Source: an uncultured Oscillospiraceae bacterium
GTDB taxonomy: Bacteria > Bacillota > Clostridia > Oscillospirales > Oscillospiraceae
Direction: 5' to 3'
Length of the DNA stretch: 6,492 nucleotides
Assembly: GCA_934546685.1 (NCBI GenBank)
Contig: CAKTEB010000103.1
Location: 1 to 6,492 of the forward strand
A model generated the notes under the pieces. The model was not told the DNA's origin and ran no database searches. It worked only from the letters and a program-made list of their open reading frames with translations. The translations under genes and the position numbers were made by a program. Shown here piece by piece: positions 1 through 5,698 of this stretch (the first letter of the stretch is position 1; every line of letters starts with the position of its first letter).

Positions 1-343
1 GGCCGAAGCTCACGGCGATGGCGTCGTCCACCTTGTTCATCATGGTCTCATCCAGGTGGCCCATGTGCTCCCTGAGGCGCTTTTTATCGATGGTGCGCAC
101 CTGCTCCAGCAATACCACCGAATTCTTGGTAAGGCCCACGGTAGGGCCCACAAGCTCGATGTGCGTAGGGAGCCTCGCTTTATTCATCTGAGATGTAATG
201 GCCGCCGCGATCACGGTGGGGCTGTGCTTGTTGCCCATATTGTTCTGTATGATCAGTACCGGGCGGCATCCTCCCTGCTCACTGCCCACCACCGGGCTCA
301 GGTCCGCATAGAAAATGTCCCCGCGTCTAACACTGCTGTCCAT
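1..343 (-). CDS. ndoA: MazF/NdoA-type endoribonuclease toxin (3' end outside window)
   Basis: Reading leftward from ATG 343, the first 114 codons are present. The protein begins MDSSVRRGDIFYADLSPVVG and continues with SEQGGCRPVLIIQN (21-34), AAAITSQ (46-52) and LLEQVRTIDKKRL. It aligns almost residue for residue with Bacillus subtilis NdoA/EndoA, an mRNA interferase of the MazF/PemK family that cuts single-stranded mRNA at short specific sites. The residues matching catalytic Arg25 and Thr48 of NdoA are present as Arg27 and Thr50. The family is about 116 residues long, so only a few C-terminal residues should lie beyond base 1. GGAG at 353-356, 9 nt before the ATG, supports the start. No antitoxin gene precedes it: upstream are only about 100 bp of spacer and the tRNA-Pro terminator. 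No convincing promoter was found in that spacer. The family call is firm; toxin activity in this organism is inferred. Confidence 0.93.
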   Translation of the reverse strand, partial: MDSSVRRGDIFYADLSPVVGSEQGGCRPVLIIQNNMGNKHSPTVIAAAITSQMNKARLPTHIELVGPTVGLTKNSVVLLEQVRTIDKKRLREHMGHLDETMMNKVDDAIAVSFG

Positions 344-389
344 GGAAATTCACTCCGTTACGATTCTTAGATTCACAGTCTATGCCGTG

Positions 390-408
390 CTGGGAATATT
401 GTTTCCAG
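390..408. repeat. Short imperfect inverted repeat upstream of mazF
   Basis: CTGGGAA and TTTCCAG form 7-base arms with one G-T pair around a 5-base centre, about 50 bp upstream of the mazF start and downstream of the tRNA terminator. It could be an operator or a leader hairpin. It is short and imperfect, and chance occurrence is quite possible. Confidence 0.25.
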
Positions 409-450
409 GACTGCCCAGAATTATTCAGTATTGGGGTCATCGGGTATAAC

Positions 451-482
451 AAAAAACCGTCCTGCAAATGCAAGACGGTTTT
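451..482 (-). terminator. Rho-independent terminator of tRNA-Pro
   Basis: Leftward, starting just 2 nt after the CCA end of the tRNA, AAAACCGTCTTGC pairs with GCAGGACGGTTTT (one G-T pair) around an ATTT loop. The 3' arm runs into a run of six T. The hairpin ends tRNA transcription and should largely insulate mazF from the tRNA promoter. Confidence 0.9.
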
Positions 483-484
483 AT

Positions 485-561
485 TGGTCCGAGTGCCGAG
501 ATTCGAACTCGGGGCCTCTTGAACCCCATTCAAGCGCGATACCAAACTTCGCCACACCCGG
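485..561 (-). tRNA. tRNA-Pro (anticodon GGG), CCA encoded
   Basis: The leftward sequence folds into a standard 77-nt cloverleaf. The acceptor stem is CCGGGTG/CACTCGG (one G-T pair). The D stem is GCGA/TCGC with a TTTGGTA-type loop. The anticodon stem is CTTGA/TCAAG with loop ATGGGGT, followed by a 5-nt variable loop. The T stem is CCGAG/CTCGG with loop TTCGAAT, then discriminator A and a templated CCA. The anticodon is GGG (525-527), which reads proline codons CCC and CCU. The layout matches E. coli tRNA-Pro(GGG), including an identical anticodon loop. It is a single-gene unit with its own promoter upstream and a terminator directly behind. Confidence 0.97.
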
Positions 562-591
562 ATTTTGGGCCGCTCTCCTGAGCGCTCCAAT

Positions 592-620
592 ATAATACTA
601 CAGGACTTCCGGATTGTCAA
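592..620 (-). promoter_or_regulatory. Sigma-A-type promoter of tRNA-Pro
   Basis: Leftward, a perfect -35 TTGACA (615-620) is followed by exactly 17 bp and a -10 TATTAT (592-597, five of six consensus bases). Transcription should start near 585, about 24 nt before the mature tRNA 5' end. The strength suits a stable RNA gene. Confidence 0.87.
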
Positions 621-691
621 GCACAATTTTTCATTTTTTCGATTTTTCTCGAAATCTTTTTAGAGTGCCGGGAAAGGGCCGAAAAAACGCT

Positions 692-952
692 TTACTTATA
701 CTTAAACTCCGCCACCACCTGGCCGCCGGAATTCCAGACCCGTCCGTCGCCGGAAGCCAGCAGCTCGCCATAGAATTCCTCGGCGATCTCAATGGCCGTA
801 TCGTCAGACGGGGTCTTACCGGTCATGGTCTCGTGGTCAAATACAAAAATACGCATCCGCTCCAGAATCTTCTTGACAGGATAGCCGCACTTGGGGCAGG
901 CCTCCGCCTGGTCGGATACCTTGTTCTGGCATTCAGGGCATGTAAGCAGCAT
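692..952 (-). CDS. Small zinc-ribbon protein, function unknown
   Basis: This 86-residue protein opens with a zinc ribbon: CPEC at 5-8 and CPKC at 19-22, a CxxC-N10-CxxC arrangement that can bind one zinc ion with four cysteines. The remaining 60 residues are charged and mixed alpha/beta in character, with no family that I recognise; the segment around 30-45 contains RMRIFVFDHETMTGK. There is no signal peptide or membrane segment, so it is probably cytoplasmic. Ribbons of this type are common in small Firmicute proteins and can bind nucleic acid or protein; which one applies here cannot be told. GGAGG at 962-966, about 9 nt before the ATG, supports the start. It has its own promoter and lies alone between the tRNA and the hydrolase terminator. 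No clear terminator follows, so some readthrough toward the tRNA promoter is possible. Confidence 0.85.
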   Translation of the reverse strand: MLLTCPECQNKVSDQAEACPKCGYPVKKILERMRIFVFDHETMTGKTPSDDTAIEIAEEFYGELLASGDGRVWNSGGQVVAEFKYK

Positions 953-981
953 AATGATCTACCTCCATTTTCCGTCAAAGA

Positions 982-1013
982 GCGGAATTCTTTTTTTCTT
1001 ATTATAATTCCGC
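982..1013. repeat. Perfect 8-bp inverted repeat straddling the zinc-ribbon gene promoter
   Basis: GCGGAATT (982-989) and AATTCCGC (1006-1013) are perfect inverted arms with centres 24 bp apart. One arm abuts the -10 box and the other falls just after the expected transcription start. The position is that of an operator for a dimeric repressor. No regulator can be named. Confidence 0.45.
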
Positions 1014-1029
1014 AGCGCCCCCAGGTCAA
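1001..1029 (-). promoter_or_regulatory. Sigma-A-type promoter of the zinc-ribbon gene
   Basis: Leftward, -35 TTGACC (1024-1029) lies exactly 17 bp before a perfect -10 TATAAT (1001-1006). The expected start is near 994, giving a leader of about 40 nt that includes the GGAGG site. It sits just after the terminator of the upstream hydrolase gene, so the zinc-ribbon gene is an independent unit. Confidence 0.85.
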
Positions 1030-1042
1030 GGGCCGCTTATAC

Positions 1043-1066
1043 AAAAGGCCCCGCAGAAGCGGGGCC
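1043..1066 (-). terminator. Rho-independent terminator of the hydrolase gene
   Basis: Leftward, GGCCCCGC and GCGGGGCC form a perfect 8-bp GC-rich stem with a TTCT loop, followed by TTTTG. It begins 13 nt after the stop codon of the lipoprotein hydrolase. Confidence 0.9.
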
Positions 1067-1079
1067 AATATTGCAGCAT

Positions 1080-3017
1080 TTATTTGACGCACTCCGCCAC
1101 CCAGGCGATGAAGTTCTCCTCTCCGGAGCCGGTGCGTTCGGCCATGGTGTGGCCCTGGCCCCAGACGGTCTGGAAGTCCACATCCTCTACCTGGTCGTTC
1201 TGCCGGAGTGCCAGCGCCAGGTTCATCTCCACCGTCAGAGCCGTATCCCCCTGGGTGATGCCCGTGTGGATCCGCCAATGGGGCGCAACCGTGGAGCTGC
1301 CGCAGCCCTCATAGTAATCAGACAGGAAGTACATGGGGTTATACATATTCTGCCGGGTCACGCTGTCGCTGCCCCAGTCGTCTACGGAATCCTTGTACTC
1401 CTGATAATCCGTCACATACTGGGCGTCAAAATCGGAGAATTCCGCATACTTGTCCTGGTTCTGTTCCAGCAGAGTCGCCATGGTCACATCAAAATGCAGA
1501 GAATCGTTCTGGCTGTCGCCGAAGACATAGTTCTCCGCCTGGCTGCGATCCAGATCGTCAAAGGCCCCCACGTTCTTGGTGGCGTTCTTCACCTGCCGTG
1601 CAAAGGCGGCGATGCTCTCCACATGGGCCCTGCCGGTCTCGCTGTCATAGGTCACCCACTGCTCCTCCTCATTGAGGGAGGCGATATAGTCCTCGGGTGT
1701 CTCATAGGTGACAGTCTCGGTGTCCGAATCCCCGGTGAGCCAAGGCATGGGGCCGCCGTCGCTGGGCGGGCCGCCCGCACCGGGGCCAAAGCCGCCGTCA
1801 GCCATCATGGAGCTGCTGGGGGTATAGGGGAACTCCGTATCCTCCAGGAAATTGTTGAGGGAAGTTTCGATCTGCCCCAGCACATAGTCGTAATAGCTGC
1901 CGGAGGCGTAGATCCCATTCTGGCTCTCCTCCAAGGTCAGGACATTGCCGTTTTCGTCCTTGAGCCCCAGGGCATTGAGATACTCTCCGTAGGCCGCCGC
2001 CAGGTCCTGGGACATAGACCTTGTCCAGGTGCCCTCGGCCCGGGTGCCGGAATCCATATACTGCCCCATGTTCCACTCATAGGCCTCGTCGGCATAGTCG
2101 AGAGATGTAATGGGACACCAGCACATGGCGCCGCAGATGGCATCGCTGATATAGTCGCCGTTTTCATCGTACATGGCCGCACCAATGGAAGCCAGATAGT
2201 CAAAATACAGGCTGTTGTCGCCGCTGGCACCCAGTACGGCGCTCTGGGCTCCGCCGCCGCTGTGGCCGCAGGCGAAGATGGCATCCGAGTCGCCGGGGAT
2301 CAGGGCGTCGTTGAGCCGCAGATACCGCACCGCCGCCTTGAGATCCGTGACGCCCCAGGGCGCGCCGCCCGCATAGTCCAGGGTACCGTCGTCATTGTAG
2401 CCGTTGCTTCTGCCACGGCATCCGGAGTAGACATAGATGTATCCCGCGTCCGTATAGGCGGACACGGCGCTGTAGGTATAGGAGGTGGCCGCTGCCTGGG
2501 CGGAATAGCCAGCGGTATTCACCGGCATAATCATGGGGGCCGTGGCCGCAGTAAATCCGTTCACGTTCCCCTGCTCATTGACGATGCAGGTATAGGTGCC
2601 GTCGCCATTGTCGGTGCCCTCCAGATAGGCCCCGGGCACCACCAGTGCCAGGGTCTCATAATCCAGCGCCGCGGGATCGGAGCAGTACCGAACGCCCAGC
2701 TGATAATAAATATCGTTGTCCTGGTCATAGATCCAGGCGGAATCATCGAATTTCAGGGCATCTAGATTTACGTCATAGCCCGCCACCAGCGCATTGTAAT
2801 CCACCTCCGGCTGGGCCTCCGCACTGGACTGGGGCTCCTCCGCGGATACCTCCGCCGCTGATGTTGCGGGTGCTGCCGATACTGCCGCCATCTCCTGGGC
2901 CGGGGCCTCTGACACTGTGGGCGCAGATTCGTTTTCCTGTTGGACCCCGCCGCAGCCGGTGAGCCCCAGGACCAGTGCTGCGGATAACAGAGCCGCTGTG
3001 AGCTTTGTCTTCTTCAT
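1080..3017 (-). CDS. Tannase-like alpha/beta-hydrolase lipoprotein
   Basis: This 645-residue exported protein starts with a lysine-rich lipoprotein signal and lipobox LTGC, so Cys22 would be lipidated and the protein anchored outside the membrane. Residues 23-72 form an Ala/Glu/Ser-rich linker. The catalytic domain carries YSGCRGRSNGY (197-207), then GVTDLKAAVRYLRLN and the nucleophile elbow GHSGGG with Ser253. Near the C terminus are GDTA (Asp591) and WGQGHTM (His623), which fit acid and base positions. The 32-residue Asp-His spacing equals the one I recall for Lactobacillus plantarum tannase (Asp419/His451). A Gly/Pro-rich stretch (407-425) interrupts the middle and may be a flexible loop or lid connection. 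Members of this group cleave gallate or hydroxycinnamate esters of plant polyphenols; the substrate here is not proven. GGGAGG at 3026-3031, 8 nt before the ATG, supports the start. The gene is monocistronic and divergent from the beta-helix gene. The fold call is firm; tannase is the best guess. Confidence 0.85.
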   Translation of the reverse strand: MKKTKLTAALLSAALVLGLTGCGGVQQENESAPTVSEAPAQEMAAVSAAPATSAAEVSAEEPQSSAEAQPEVDYNALVAGYDVNLDALKFDDSAWIYDQDNDIYYQLGVRYCSDPAALDYETLALVVPGAYLEGTDNGDGTYTCIVNEQGNVNGFTAATAPMIMPVNTAGYSAQAAATSYTYSAVSAYTDAGYIYVYSGCRGRSNGYNDDGTLDYAGGAPWGVTDLKAAVRYLRLNDALIPGDSDAIFACGHSGGGAQSAVLGASGDNSLYFDYLASIGAAMYDENGDYISDAICGAMCWCPITSLDYADEAYEWNMGQYMDSGTRAEGTWTRSMSQDLAAAYGEYLNALGLKDENGNVLTLEESQNGIYASGSYYDYVLGQIETSLNNFLEDTEFPYTPSSSMMADGGFGPGAGGPPSDGGPMPWLTGDSDTETVTYETPEDYIASLNEEEQWVTYDSETGRAHVESIAAFARQVKNATKNVGAFDDLDRSQAENYVFGDSQNDSLHFDVTMATLLEQNQDKYAEFSDFDAQYVTDYQEYKDSVDDWGSDSVTRQNMYNPMYFLSDYYEGCGSSTVAPHWRIHTGITQGDTALTVEMNLALALRQNDQVEDVDFQTVWGQGHTMAERTGSGEENFIAWVAECVK

Positions 3018-3037
3018 GATTCATTCCTCCCATGGTA

Positions 3038-3054
3038 CGGAGACCAGATCTCCG
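3038..3054. repeat. 6-bp inverted repeat in the hydrolase leader
   Basis: CGGAGA and TCTCCG flank a 5-base loop just downstream of the predicted hydrolase -10 box, covering roughly the first 20 bases of that transcript. It could be a 5' stabilising hairpin or an operator overlapping the start site. It is short, so the call is tentative. Confidence 0.4.
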
Positions 3055-3063
3055 CTTTTTCTC

Positions 3064-3092
3064 ATTATAACACCGGCCATCTTTCAGACCAA
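3064..3092 (-). promoter_or_regulatory. Probable promoter of the hydrolase gene
   Basis: Leftward, a perfect -10 TATAAT (3064-3069) lies 17 bp after a weak -35 TTGGTC (3087-3092, only TTG conserved). The expected start is near 3057, giving a leader of about 40 nt. The poor -35 suggests that an activator may be needed or that basal activity is modest. Confidence 0.65.
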
Positions 3093-3134
3093 TTCTAATT
3101 CCGGCAGCATTCTTGGCGGGATGGAATACAAATA

Positions 3135-3155
3135 AATTTGCTGCGGCAGCAAATT
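3135..3155. promoter_or_regulatory. Perfect 21-bp palindrome in the divergent intergenic region (candidate operator)
   Basis: Arms AATTTGCTGC and GCAGCAAATT are exact reverse complements around a single G. The palindrome ends 15 bp before the -35 box of the rightward beta-helix gene and lies about 43 bp upstream of the leftward hydrolase -35 box. That is a typical place for a dimeric regulator to control both divergent genes. It is not a good terminator: no T-run follows and no gene ends here. No regulator gene lies in the window. Confidence 0.6.
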
Positions 3156-3170
3156 ATGCATCATTATTCG

Positions 3171-3199
3171 TTGACGAAGTAAAAATGTTCTGCTACCAT
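3171..3199 (+). promoter_or_regulatory. Promoter of the beta-helix gene (extended -10)
   Basis: TTGACG (3171-3176, five of six consensus bases) is followed by a 17-bp spacer and TACCAT (3194-3199), preceded by TG at 3191-3192 as in an extended -10. The expected start is near 3206, about 35 nt before the ATG. The 13 bases at 3188-3200 are repeated exactly in front of the glycosyltransferase operon. Confidence 0.7.
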
Positions 3200-3240
3200 A
3201 ATACCAGAAGCTATCCCCCTTTCTGAAAGGAGATCATCAC

Positions 3241-4587
3241 ATGGCAAATCTCAATGAACATACCAGCTTTATCTGCGGCCGGAATCCCCTGGCCAAGAAT
3301 AACCGTCCCCCCTTCGCCCATCCGGAGCAGGAGCAAGCCGCCCTTTGGCTCACCGAGGGCCAGGTCAACACCGCCCGTTCCGGCCTCTGTGATTACACCG
3401 CCGAAGTTTCCGATTCCGGAAATGTGCTCTCCCTGAAGCTGGAGAGTGACATGCCGGAGCTCAACGCCGTAGTGGTGGAGGGCGGCACCAGCGTCATTCT
3501 GGAGCCCGACATCACCCTGTCCGGCTGCGGCTGCAGCGACTTCACCTGCAAGGGCGCCGCGGTGCTGGCCGAATCCGGTGCCAAGGTGGATATCCGGGGC
3601 GGCAGGATCGTCACCAACGGCTCCACCCGGGCCGCCACCATCGCCACCACCGGCGCGACCCTGAAGGTCTTCGGCGCGGAGCTCACCTGCAACGACGGCC
3701 CTCTGCCCGAGGGCTATGTTCCGGTCATCGGCCCCGGCATGATGGAACCCCCTGCTCCCCTGGGCCTGGGCGGCAGCTGCCGCACCCACCTGTCTATGGA
3801 CAATTCCGAGAGCTATTTCTATGACTGCAAGATCTACGGCGAGGCCTGGGCGGCCCTGTCCACGGATTCCTCCGGCGGCTATGTCTACCTGGAGGCCAAC
3901 GATTCCTCCATCGATATGGGCGGGAACGGCTACTGCATCTATTCTGACAACGGCTGCCATGTGGTGCTGAACCGGTGCACCATGTCCTCCGGCAACATCT
4001 TCGGCATTCAGGACGGCAACTCCTCCGTGGTGCTCCGGGATACCGCCGGCACCTGCAAGGGCTACGGCTTCCTGCTCCACGGCGGCATGCACGACCTGGA
4101 GGACATCGGTACCGTCCGCATGGAGCGCACGGATCTGACCTCCGCCGGAACCATGTTCCGCTGCAAGTCTACCAACGTGGATATGTATCTCAAGGACTGC
4201 CGGATCATCGCCGAAAACGGCGTGATCCTGGAAACCATGCTCACCGACGACACCTTCTATTATCAGACTCGCAGCCACGAGGCTGATGATTACGGCGTAC
4301 AGCTGTGCATGGAGTCCATGGAGGTACTGGGTGATTTTCTATGCCAGGATCCCGAGCGCAAAACCTGCCTGAACCTGGTGGATACCACCGTCACCGGCGG
4401 CATCACGGGCTACCCCCAGCTCCAGCTCACCGAGGGCAGCACCTTCACCGCCACCAAGGATTCCGAGATCACGCTGGTGGGCTCCGCCCAGGGCCTCGAC
4501 GCCGCGGCGGGCGTTACCGTAACGGTCAAGGGTACCGGTGAGGCTGTCACCCTCCCCTCCGGCGGCAAGCTGGTCTATACCGCTTAA
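3241..4587 (+). CDS. Cysteine-rich predicted parallel beta-helix protein, function unknown
   Basis: This 448-residue protein is built of short beta-strand repeats of about 21-24 residues typical of right-handed parallel beta-helices. Examples are the coils starting near 214 (YVYLEANDSSIDM), 240 (HVVLNRCTMSSGN), 262 (SVVLRDTAGTCKG), 292 (VRMERTDLTSAG) and 314 (DMYLKDCRIIAEN). Known beta-helix proteins include pectate lyases, carbohydrate-binding proteins and adhesins. Seventeen cysteines are spread along the chain, three of them close together at 96-103 (CGC then FTC). The N terminus (MANLNEHTSF) is polar, and no signal peptide, lipobox, membrane segment or sorting signal is seen, so it appears cytoplasmic or exported by an unusual route. 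No catalytic motif is recognised. AGGAG at 3228-3232, 8 nt before the ATG, supports the start. It is a single-gene unit, divergent from the lipoprotein hydrolase and closed by its own terminator. The fold is inferred from repeat pattern only. Confidence 0.8.
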   Translation: MANLNEHTSFICGRNPLAKNNRPPFAHPEQEQAALWLTEGQVNTARSGLCDYTAEVSDSGNVLSLKLESDMPELNAVVVEGGTSVILEPDITLSGCGCSDFTCKGAAVLAESGAKVDIRGGRIVTNGSTRAATIATTGATLKVFGAELTCNDGPLPEGYVPVIGPGMMEPPAPLGLGGSCRTHLSMDNSESYFYDCKIYGEAWAALSTDSSGGYVYLEANDSSIDMGGNGYCIYSDNGCHVVLNRCTMSSGNIFGIQDGNSSVVLRDTAGTCKGYGFLLHGGMHDLEDIGTVRMERTDLTSAGTMFRCKSTNVDMYLKDCRIIAENGVILETMLTDDTFYYQTRSHEADDYGVQLCMESMEVLGDFLCQDPERKTCLNLVDTTVTGGITGYPQLQLTEGSTFTATKDSEITLVGSAQGLDAAAGVTVTVKGTGEAVTLPSGGKLVYTA

Positions 4588-4607
4588 TTTCAGCAAAATA
4601 CACCTGT

Positions 4608-4643
4608 CAGGGCCGGAGCCTTCTGCTCCGGCCCTGATTTTTT
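4608..4643 (+). terminator. Rho-independent terminator of the beta-helix gene
   Basis: CAGGGCCGGAGC pairs perfectly over 12 bp with GCTCCGGCCCTG around a CTTCT loop. One A and then six T follow. This very strong terminator lies 21 nt after the stop codon and separates the gene from the glycosyltransferase operon. Confidence 0.95.
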
Positions 4644-4662
4644 AAGATGCCGCTCGCGGTTC

Positions 4663-4679
4663 TTAATGAAGTTTAAGGA
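4663..4679 (+). promoter_or_regulatory. Candidate response-regulator site: TTAATGA / TTAAGGA direct repeats
   Basis: TTAATGA (4663-4669) and TTAAGGA (4673-4679) are spaced exactly one helical turn apart (10 bp). A further TTAAGAT lies at 4642, two turns upstream. They sit about 30 bp before the -10 of the glycosyltransferase operon. Paired direct repeats with this spacing are the usual target form of OmpR/PhoB-family response regulators. No regulator gene is in the window. Confidence 0.45.
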
Positions 4680-4708
4680 TTCTTTTTATCCATCTCTATC
4701 TTTTTTCT

Positions 4709-4716
4709 GCTACCAT
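4709..4716 (+). promoter_or_regulatory. Extended -10 promoter of the glycosyltransferase/yfhO operon
   Basis: TG-C-TACCAT at 4709-4716 lies within TTCTGCTACCATA (4705-4717), identical to the beta-helix gene promoter. At the 17-bp position (4688-4693) there is only ATCCAT, which does not resemble a -35 box. An activator, perhaps bound to the TTAA repeats upstream, may therefore be required. The predicted start is near 4723, about 25 nt before the ATG. Confidence 0.55.
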
Positions 4717-4747
4717 AGGGGCATGTGATTTTGAAGGAGTAGATCCC

Positions 4748-5698
4748 ATGGAAACCATATCTGTCATTGTCCCCTGCTACAATGAGGAGGATGCCCTGCC
4801 CCTGTTTCTTCCGGCCATGGAGCCCATTTTAGAGACGCTGCCAGTCCGGTGGCAGCTGATCTTTGTGGACGACGGCTCCACCGACGGCACACTTCCCCTG
4901 CTAAAGGACATCCGCGGAAAGGACGACCGCTGTCAATATCTGAGCTTTTCCCGAAACTTCGGCAAGGAAGCGGCCCTGTACGCGGGCCTCCAGCACGCTG
5001 AGGGCGATTATGTAGCCGTGATGGACGTGGATCTCCAGGATCCTCCTTCCCTGCTGCCGGAGATGTACCGGCGGCTCCAGCAGGAGCCGCTGGACTGCGT
5101 CGCCGCCTGTCGGAAGGACCGCCAGGGTGAGCCCTGGCTCCGCTCCAAGCTCTCCGACGCCTTCTATCGGGTCATCAACCATTTTACTGACACCCCCATG
5201 CTCCCCGGCGTCCGGGATTTCCGGCTCATGCGCAGGAATATGGTGGACGCGATTCTGGAATTGGGGGAATACAACCGATTCTCCAAGGGTATCTTTGGCT
5301 GGGTAGGCTTCCGCACAGAATATCTCTCATACGAAAACGTGGAGCGTTCCGCGGGCTCCACCAAATGGAGCCTCAAGCAGCTTTTCTCCTACGCTCTGGA
5401 CGGCATCACAGATTTCTCCGTGGCCCCGCTGTCCCTGGCGACGATATTGGGCGGCACCTTCTGTGTGCTGTCCCTGCTGGCCATTATTCTGATCGTCATT
5501 CGGACGCTGATCTGGGGCGATCCTGTGGCGGGCTGGCCCTCCATGGCCTGCATCGTGTTTCTGGTCAGCGGTGTGCAGCTCCTTTGCAGCGGGATCATTG
5601 GACAGTACCTGTCCAAAACATACTTAGAGGGCAAGCATCGGCCCATCTACATTCTCCGGGAGGCCAGTCATGAAGCGCGTCAAAGTTCTGATTCCTGA
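4748..5698 (+). CDS. GT2 polyprenyl-phosphate glycosyltransferase (CsbB/GtrB-like)
   Basis: This 316-residue protein has the full plan of membrane GT2 enzymes of the DPM1/GtrB/CsbB type. The GT-A domain opens ISVIVPCYNEED (4-15), followed by VDDGSTDGT (40-48, nucleotide binding) and DVDLQDP (93-99), in which D93/D95 form the metal-binding DxD. FSRNFGKEAAL (67-77) and RFSKGIFGWVGF (177-188) are typical family signatures, as is GSTKWSL (203-209). Two membrane helices follow at about 230-253 and 265-287. Such enzymes move a sugar from a UDP-sugar onto undecaprenyl phosphate at the inner membrane face; which sugar cannot be read from sequence. AGGAG at 4735-4739, 8 nt before the ATG, supports the start. 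Its 3' end overlaps the YfhO-like gene by 29 bp, which implies cotranscription and translational coupling. In Bacillus and Listeria this pair glycosylates lipoteichoic acid. Confidence 0.93.
   Translation: METISVIVPCYNEEDALPLFLPAMEPILETLPVRWQLIFVDDGSTDGTLPLLKDIRGKDDRCQYLSFSRNFGKEAALYAGLQHAEGDYVAVMDVDLQDPPSLLPEMYRRLQQEPLDCVAACRKDRQGEPWLRSKLSDAFYRVINHFTDTPMLPGVRDFRLMRRNMVDAILELGEYNRFSKGIFGWVGFRTEYLSYENVERSAGSTKWSLKQLFSYALDGITDFSVAPLSLATILGGTFCVLSLLAIILIVIRTLIWGDPVAGWPSMACIVFLVSGVQLLCSGIIGQYLSKTYLEGKHRPIYILREASHEARQSSDS

Noticed and set aside
344..450. Promoter for mazF in the spacer after the tRNA terminator
   Set aside because: TAGACT- and TAATTC-like hexamers were found but none has an acceptable -35 at 16-18 bp, so no promoter is called.
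327..626. 99-residue leftward open frame, considered as a MazF antitoxin
   Set aside because: It reads straight through the tRNA-Pro gene and its terminator and overlaps the toxin start. It has no ribosome binding site and no antitoxin-like sequence.
637..654. AT-rich hairpin TTTCGA/TCGAAA followed by a T-rich stretch on the + strand, as a terminator
   Set aside because: No rightward gene ends there, the stem is short and weak, and on the leftward strand no T-run follows it.
1071..2765. 564-residue rightward open frame opposite the hydrolase gene
   Set aside because: It is the antisense of a gene with a clear signal, active-site motifs, ribosome binding site, promoter and terminator. The long open frame follows from high GC, and its translation has no domain and no ribosome binding site.
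3211..4278. 355-residue leftward open frame opposite the beta-helix gene
   Set aside because: It is His/Gly/Ala-rich low-complexity translation typical of an antisense frame in GC-rich coding DNA. It also covers the beta-helix gene's ribosome binding site, and nothing supports its start.
4901..5182. Leftward 93-residue frame within the glycosyltransferase gene
   Set aside because: It is an antisense shadow of strongly conserved GT2 motifs, without a ribosome binding site or recognisable domain.
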